Source: Oscillospiraceae bacterium (GTDB lineage Bacteria; Bacillota; Clostridia; Oscillospirales; Oscillospiraceae). From it: a stretch of 46,255 nucleotides of DNA. The DNA lies in contig JAEEZZ010000080.1 of the NCBI GenBank assembly GCA_016292255.1, forward strand, positions 1 through 46,255, read 5' to 3'. The notes beneath the pieces are model-generated. The model was not told the DNA's origin. It searched no databases and was given only the letters and a program-made list of their open reading frames with translations. Positions 41,523-46,255 of the stretch are shown here, in pieces (positions within the stretch are counted from its first letter, which is position 1; each line of letters opens with the position of its first letter). The position numbers and the translations under genes are program-made.

Positions 41523-44500
41523 GACCGATCAAATTGGAAATGACCGCCTTCGGCTCCTACGCCGCCTACACCGCCGTGGACTTTGACCGGCTGGAAAACG
41601 GCCTGTATCTGATCTCCGGGGACACCGGGGCGGGAAAGACCACCATCTTTGACGCCATCGTCTTTGCGCTCTACGGCACAGCCAGCGGCAAGGATCGCAC
41701 CCCGGAGATGATGCACTCCGACCTTGTAGACCGTTCGATCGATACTGTTGTTGCCTTGACCTTCAGCCAATCCGGAAAGGAATACCGCGTGATCCGTTCG
41801 CTCCATTTTCCCAAAAAGAGAGACGGCAGCGGAAACAATGAGAAATCCAATAAAAAGGCCTCTCTGACCGGCGATGGGCTTACGCCTGTGGATGGCGCAG
41901 AGAACGTCAGCGCCGCCTGCGAAGGCCTGCTGGGTCTGAACGCGGAGCAGTTTCGCAAGATCGTCATGCTGGCCCAGGGGGAATTCCGGGACTTTTTGAA
42001 GGCGGACAGCGAGAAGAAAAACGAGATCCTGGGCAAGCTCTTTGACAGCTCCTCCTACGTCTGGTATCAGCGGCTTCTGGACGGGGCCTGGAAAAGGCTG
42101 GACGCCCTGCGGAGCGCTGACCGGGAACGGCTGAAGGCCCTGTTGGAGCACCAGCTGATCCTGCCGCCGGAGGAGGATCCGGCCCGCTTCCTGCCCGGGG
42201 AGCCTGCGCTGGCCGAAAATCTGGACGCCTTGGTGGCCGAGGGCAGCGCCCGGGGCAAGGCGCTGGACGCCCGTCTGCGGCAGGCGGAGCAGGCCCGGGA
42301 CGGCATCCTGGTACAGAAAACCGAGGGCAGGGCGCTGAACGAGGCCCTGGAGCGGCTGCAGGCAGGCCGGGCCCAGCTGGCCGCGCTGGATGCCCAGGAG
42401 GCGGAAATGGCACAGCGGCAGGCCGTCCTTGACCGGGCGGAGCCTGCCCTGCACCGGGCTCTGCCCGCCCTGCGGGAGGCGGAACGGAGCACCCGGGAGC
42501 GGAACGCCGCCCGGGACGATCTGGCCGCCCTGGACGCCCGGGCCGCCGAGAAGGAGGACGCGCTCCGGCAGGCCCAGCAGGCCCGGCAGGCCGACGGGGA
42601 GCTCAGCGCCCAGAAGGACGCCCTTGCCCGCAGGCGGGGGGAGCTGGATCGGCAGCTGGAGCTTTTCGGAAAATGGAAGCAGGCCGCCGGGGCCCTATCC
42701 GCGGCCCAGGGGGCGCGGGACGCCTGCCTGTCCCGGCAGACCGCCCTTTCCCGGCAGTTGGAGGCCCTGGAGGCCCAGCGCAAGGCCCACAGGGAGGCCC
42801 TTGCCGGGATGGAAAACGTGGATCTGCAGGCGGAGCAATGCCAGCGGCAGGCCACAGAGACAGAAATAATATACGCCGCCCTCCAGGGAGTCGGCGGGGT
42901 ACGGGAACAATATCAAAAGCTGCAGGATCGGGCGGCGGAGCTGCCCGGGCAGGACGAGGGCTTTCGGCGCTGCACGGAAACGGTCCTGGCCGCCCACCAG
43001 CGCTATGACGCCCTCTACCGCCGCTTTCTGGCGGGGCAGGCCGGTCTGCTGGCCGCAGAGCTCCACCGGGACATCCAGACCCACGGCAGCGCCCAGTGCC
43101 CTGTCTGCGGGACCGCTCTGGCCCGGGAGGCCCTACCCCGGCTGGCTGTGTCCGACGCGGAGATCCCCTCCCAGGAGGCTGTGGACGCAGCAAAGGCGGA
43201 GGCGGAGCTCCTGGAACAGGATCGTCAACTTAAAAAGGAGAAGCTGGACGCCGTCAAGAACAGGCTGCGCTCCAACCAGGAGCGGCTGGCGCAGTACGTA
43301 GAGACCCTGCGCCCGGACTGTGAAGGCTGGGAGACGCTCTCCGCCCCCGGCTGGCTGGATCGGGCGGAGGCCGAGGCCCTGGAGGCCAGGACCCAGGCCC
43401 AGGCCGCCCTGGAAGCGGCGCTGGCGGCTGTGGCGGAGCGGGACAGACTGCGCGCCGCCCTGGCCGAGGCGGAGCGCTCCATCGAGACGGCGCGCAGGGA
43501 AGCCGACGGCGTCCGCGCCGCCCTCACGGAACGGGAAAAGGCCCTCAGCGCCGCGCAGGAGGGCGTCAGCGTGCTCCGCGGTCAGATGCAATACAAGGAC
43601 GAGGCCGCAGTCAGGGACGAGCTGCACGGGCTGCAGGTCGAGAACGCGCGGATCTGCGATCTGCTGACCGCACACGAGGCCCGGGAAAAGCAGGCAAAGG
43701 AAGCCCTGGACGTGGTCTATGGGCAGCGCGCCCTGGCCCGGCAGACCCTGGAGGCCAAAACCGCCGAGGCGGCAGCCGCGGCGGAGGCCTCCGCCGCGGC
43801 CCTGGCGGAGACCGGCTTCGCCGACGCGGCTGCGGTGACCGCGGCCCTGCTCCCCTGCCGGGGCATGGAGCCGGAGGCCTGGCTCCGGCAGGAGCAGGCC
43901 GCGCTGTCGGACTACTGCCAAGAGCGCAAGGCCACGGAGGCCGCCCTGCGGGAGCTGACGGAGCAGACCGCAGGCCGGGAGCGGGCGGATCTGGAAGCCC
44001 TGGAGGCAAGCTTTGCCGAAACGGAACGGGGCTGTCAGTCCCTCCGGCAGCAGAGCCGGGAGCTGGGGCAATGGCTGGAGGCCGCCGCCCGGGTCCGGGA
44101 TCAGGCCCGGGCCCTGCTGGCCTCCCTGGCGGCCACGGACGGGGCCTGGGCCCGGCTGGAAGCTCTGGGCACCCTGGCCGTGGGCGCCACGAGTCAAGGC
44201 GGCAAGCTGAGCTTTGACCGCTACGTCATGGGCGCGGTGTTCCGGGACATTCTGGAAATGGCAAACCGCCGCCTGGATCGGATCAGCGGCGGCCGCTATC
44301 AGCTGGAGCACAAGACCGAGGCCAACCGGAGCAACGCCAGCGCGGGGCTGGAGATCGACGTTCTGGATCTGACCACAGGCAAGCGCCGCCCCTCCGCAAG
44401 TCTCTCCGGGGGCGAGGCCTTCTATACCTCTCTGGCCCTGGCCCTGGGGCTCTCGGACGTGGTGCAGAGCCACGCCGGGGGCATGAAGCTGGAGGCCCTG

Positions 44501-44692
44501 TTCATTGACGAGGGCTTCGGCACCCTGGACGACGATATGCTGGACAACGCCCTGGCCGTGCTGAACGACCTGAGCCAGGGCAGCCGTCTGGTGGGGATCA
44601 TCTCCCACGTGGACAAGCTCAGCGCCAGCATTCCCCAGAAGATCACGGTGAAGAACGGCCCCCAAGGCAGCAGCCTGCGAGTGGTGGTGTAG
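41519..44692 (+). CDS. sbcC: Nuclease SbcCD subunit C (SMC-like ATPase)
   Basis: SbcC is the Rad50 homologue. The 1057-residue product has Walker A GDTGAGKTT at about 34-42, two long Ala/Glu/Arg/Leu-rich coiled coils, and the zinc hook CPVCG near residue 528. The ABC signature SLSGGEAFY is near 961 and Walker B FIDEGFGTLD near 993. Its stop TAG is part of the GTAGGGG end of a repeat. Codons 66-120 or so (41715-41880) are noticeably less GC-rich than the rest. With SbcD it cleaves hairpins, of interest because this window is full of palindromes. Confidence 0.96.
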   Translation: MRPIKLEMTAFGSYAAYTAVDFDRLENGLYLISGDTGAGKTTIFDAIVFALYGTASGKDRTPEMMHSDLVDRSIDTVVALTFSQSGKEYRVIRSLHFPKKRDGSGNNEKSNKKASLTGDGLTPVDGAENVSAACEGLLGLNAEQFRKIVMLAQGEFRDFLKADSEKKNEILGKLFDSSSYVWYQRLLDGAWKRLDALRSADRERLKALLEHQLILPPEEDPARFLPGEPALAENLDALVAEGSARGKALDARLRQAEQARDGILVQKTEGRALNEALERLQAGRAQLAALDAQEAEMAQRQAVLDRAEPALHRALPALREAERSTRERNAARDDLAALDARAAEKEDALRQAQQARQADGELSAQKDALARRRGELDRQLELFGKWKQAAGALSAAQGARDACLSRQTALSRQLEALEAQRKAHREALAGMENVDLQAEQCQRQATETEIIYAALQGVGGVREQYQKLQDRAAELPGQDEGFRRCTETVLAAHQRYDALYRRFLAGQAGLLAAELHRDIQTHGSAQCPVCGTALAREALPRLAVSDAEIPSQEAVDAAKAEAELLEQDRQLKKEKLDAVKNRLRSNQERLAQYVETLRPDCEGWETLSAPGWLDRAEAEALEARTQAQAALEAALAAVAERDRLRAALAEAERSIETARREADGVRAALTEREKALSAAQEGVSVLRGQMQYKDEAAVRDELHGLQVENARICDLLTAHEAREKQAKEALDVVYGQRALARQTLEAKTAEAAAAAEASAAALAETGFADAAAVTAALLPCRGMEPEAWLRQEQAALSDYCQERKATEAALRELTEQTAGRERADLEALEASFAETERGCQSLRQQSRELGQWLEAAARVRDQARALLASLAATDGAWARLEALGTLAVGATSQGGKLSFDRYVMGAVFRDILEMANRRLDRISGGRYQLEHKTEANRSNASAGLEIDVLDLTTGKRRPSASLSGGEAFYTSLALALGLSDVVQSHAGGMKLEALFIDEGFGTLDDDMLDNALAVLNDLSQGSRLVGIISHVDKLSASIPQKITVKNGPQGSSLRVVV

Positions 44693-44860
44693 GGGCTGGC
44701 GTCCTCGACAGCCCGAGCGTATCGAACCGGGCGAGGTTCGGGGCGTCGAGGACGACAGCCCGAGCGTATCGAACCGGGCGAGGTTCGGGGCGTCGAGGAC
44801 GCCGCCCCCTACGGCCCCTCATTATGCATTATGTATTATGCATTTTGCATTATGAATTGC
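44689..44860. repeat. GTAGGGG element expanded with a 47-bp period, then TTATGCAT repeats
   Basis: The block begins with the GTAGGGGCTGGCGTCCTCGA that holds the sbcC stop and ends GACGCCGCCCCCTAC at 44812. The unit CGACAGCCCGAGCGTATCG occurs at 44706 and 44753 (47-bp period). At 44819-44858 are TCATTATGCATTATG units that reach the stop of the next minus-strand gene. Confidence 0.9.
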
Positions 44861-44862
44861 CC

Positions 44863-45036
44863 TCAGCACTCCGCGTGGGGCGTGGCTGCCCGGGCCAGGG
44901 CCTGCAGGGACAGCTCTCCCGCCAGCTTGAACAGGGCGTTGGAGAGCACCGTCTCCACGCTTCGGTCGGCGCTCTCCGCCACCCGGGCGTAGAACGCCGC
45001 CGTGGTATCGTCAAGTAGGATCGTGATTGGAACCAT
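44863..45036 (-). CDS. 57-residue protein, ribbon-helix-helix-like
   Basis: This short gene begins MVPITILLDDTTAAFYARVA and contains RSVETVLSNALFKLAGELS. A strand followed by two helices with that spacing resembles ribbon-helix-helix proteins (CopG/Arc type), which bind DNA as dimers, often as antitoxins. No toxin partner lies beside it. The start has a strong GGAGG 5 bases upstream, and the stop lies at the edge of the TTATGCAT repeat. Codon use is that of the core genome. It is divergent from proS. Confidence 0.7.
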   Translation of the reverse strand: MVPITILLDDTTAAFYARVAESADRSVETVLSNALFKLAGELSLQALARAATPHAEC

Positions 45037-45126
45037 ATCGGCCTCCCTCCGAGAGGGTTTGTTGAAAAAATGATCGGCACCCGCATTGCGGGCCCCGATT
45101 TATCCTATGCGGGGACTTGACAGATG

Positions 45127-45135
45127 TGATATAAT
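45127..45135 (+). promoter_or_regulatory. proS promoter (extended -10)
   Basis: TGATATAAT gives an extended -10. The nearby TTGACA is only 7 bases away and cannot be its -35. Confidence 0.55.
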
Positions 45136-45176
45136 ATAGGACGCAAATTAAGCCGCTCTGAAAGGAAGATACGGAC

Positions 45177-46255
45177 ATGGCTAACGAGAAAAAAATGGAC
45201 AAAAAAGTAGAACAGATCACCGATATGGAGGTGGACTTCGCCCAATGGTACACCGACATCTGCCGGAAGGCAGAGCTGGTGGAATACGCCTCCGTTAAGG
45301 GCTTCACCATCCTGCGGCCCTATGGCTACGCCATCTGGGAAAACATGCAGCGGATCCTGGACGGGGAGTTCAAGAAGACCGGCCACGAGAACGTGGCGAT
45401 GCCCGTGCTGATCCCCGAAAGCCTGCTGAAAAAAGAGGGCGAGCTGGTCAACGGCTTCGCGCCGGAGGTGGCCTGGGTCACCATGGGCGGCTCCGAAAAG
45501 CTGGAAGAGCGTCTGGCCTTCCGTCCTACCTCGGAAACCATGTTCTGCGATCATTGGTCCCGGGTGCTCCATTCCTACCGGGAGCTGCCCATGCTCTACA
45601 ACCAGTGGTGCTCCGTCATCCGCTGGGAGAAAACCACCCGTCCCTTCCTGCGTTCCCGGGAGTTCTGGTGGCAGGAGGGCCACACCATCCATGAGACCGC
45701 CGAGGAAGCCCAGGCGGAGACAGAGCAGCAGCTCAAGTGCTACGCGGACTTCTATGAAAACGTCCTGGCCATTCCCGTGATCCCCGGCCGCAAGACCGAC
45801 AAGGAAAAGTTTGCCGGTGCTGAGGCCACCTACACCGTAGAGTGCATGATGAAGGACCACAAGGCCCTCCAGGGCGCCACCTCCCACTATTTCGGCGACA
45901 AGTTCTCCCGAGCCTACAACGTAACCTTCGCCGGCAGGGACAACAAGCTGCAATACCCCTTCCAGACCTCCTGGGGCTCCACCACCCGCATGATCGGCGC
46001 GGTGATCATGGCCCACGGCGACAACAACGGTCTGGTGCTGCCGCCCAAAATCGCCCCCATCCAGGTGGTGGTGGTGCCCGTGGCCCAGCACAAGCCCGGC
46101 GTTCTGGAGAAGGCCAACGAGGTCTTTGAAACCCTCAAGGCCGCGGGCGTGCGCGTGAAGATCGACGACAGCGACAACAGCCTGGGCTGGAAGTGCGCCC
46201 AGTACGAGATGAAGGGCGTGCCCCTGCGCGTGGAGCTGGGCCCCCGGGATATCGA
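45177..46255 (+). CDS. proS: Prolyl-tRNA synthetase (short, archaeal/eukaryote-type), 3' end outside window
   Basis: ProS charges tRNA-Pro. About 359 residues are present of some 480. The class II motifs are visible: motif 1 region ([17 protein letters not shown]), [12 protein letters not shown], motif 2 ([20 protein letters not shown]) and motif 3 ([20 protein letters not shown]). It lacks the editing insertion between motifs 2 and 3 found in the long bacterial ProS, so it belongs to the short type 3. The start has AAAGGA about 10 bases upstream. No T-box leader is seen. The gene is cut by the window edge in the anticodon-binding domain. Confidence 0.96.
   Translation, partial: MANEKKMDKKVEQITDMEVDFAQWYTDICRKAELVEYASVKGFTILRPYGYAIWENMQRILDGEFKKTGHENVAMPVLIPESLLKKEGELVNGFAPEVAWVTMGGSEKLEERLAFRPTSETMFCDHWSRVLHSYRELPMLYNQWCSVIRWEKTTRPFLRSREFWWQEGHTIHETAEEAQAETEQQLKCYADFYENVLAIPVIPGRKTDKEKFAGAEATYTVECMMKDHKALQGATSHYFGDKFSRAYNVTFAGRDNKLQYPFQTSWGSTTRMIGAVIMAHGDNNGLVLPPKIAPIQVVVVPVAQHKPGVLEKANEVFETLKAAGVRVKIDDSDNSLGWKCAQYEMKGVPLRVELGPRDI

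Noticed and set aside
44824..45018. A plus-strand frame opposite the 57-residue gene.
   Set aside because: It begins in the TTATGCAT repeat with no ribosome site; the minus frame has a strong site and a protein-like pattern.
45117..45135. TTGACA and TATAAT before proS as one classic promoter.
   Set aside because: The spacing is 7 bases; only the extended -10 is credible.

Overview
The window is about 46 kb of GC-rich chromosome that looks like a gut-type anaerobic Clostridia, most plausibly Oscillospirales. The basis is family content: a glycine riboswitch with a split gcvPA/gcvPB, a LUD protein, a flavodiiron-flavin reductase-rubredoxin fusion, single-chain L-serine dehydratase, long-form Hpf, DUF4364, BioY and QueH. 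Shine-Dalgarno sites are strong (AGGAGG) and promoters are sigma-A-like with 16-17 bp spacers. The species cannot be named from the sequence alone.

Layout. 1-5.5 kb, minus strand: a chloramphenicol-acetyltransferase-like gene behind a membrane MutS-like ATPase, then secA. 5.5-9.5 kb, minus: response regulator, histidine kinase and an HtrA-like membrane protein that has lost its catalytic triad, followed by a terminator and a small helical protein. 9.6-18 kb, mainly plus: ymdB, (minus) dapA, then queA, a transglutaminase-like lipoprotein, tgt, yajC, a DUF4364 gene, hpf and a DUF3137-like membrane protein. 18-25.8 kb, minus: a complete glycine-cleavage operon, gcvT-gcvH-gcvPA-gcvPB-lplA-cysteine hydrolase-lpdA, behind a glycine riboswitch with a terminator. 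25.8-28.5 kb, plus: a LUD protein and the flavodiiron fusion. 28.8-34.8 kb: an AT-richer accessory island with an RHS tip remnant, two paralogous membrane proteins that look like immunity proteins, lipoproteins and small membrane proteins. 34.8-46.2 kb: bioY under a BirA-type operator, queH, an HTH protein, an ECF sigma/anti-sigma pair, tRNA-Gly(CCC), L-serine dehydratase, sbcDC, a 57-codon gene that looks like a ribbon-helix-helix protein, and the start of proS.

Genes that work together: GcvT/H/P/Lpd oxidise glycine, LplA can lipoylate GcvH, and the riboswitch senses the substrate. QueA, Tgt and QueH make queuosine in tRNA, from separate loci. SbcC and SbcD form one nuclease. The sigma factor and the membrane anti-sigma overlap by four bases.

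The most unusual content is repetitive DNA. A family of palindromic elements ending in GTAGGGG recurs at many sites. It supplies the TAG stop codon of secA, dapA and sbcC, has expanded into arrays with 47-48 bp periods, and sits in frame inside lplA, adding about 28 residues. A separate 201-bp element upstream of queA has four ATGAAGT linkers and four ACTTCAT linkers, each next to its own small hairpin, mirrored around a 36-bp centre. A TTATTAC-heptamer array at the left edge has similar mirror architecture and supplies the end of the cat gene.
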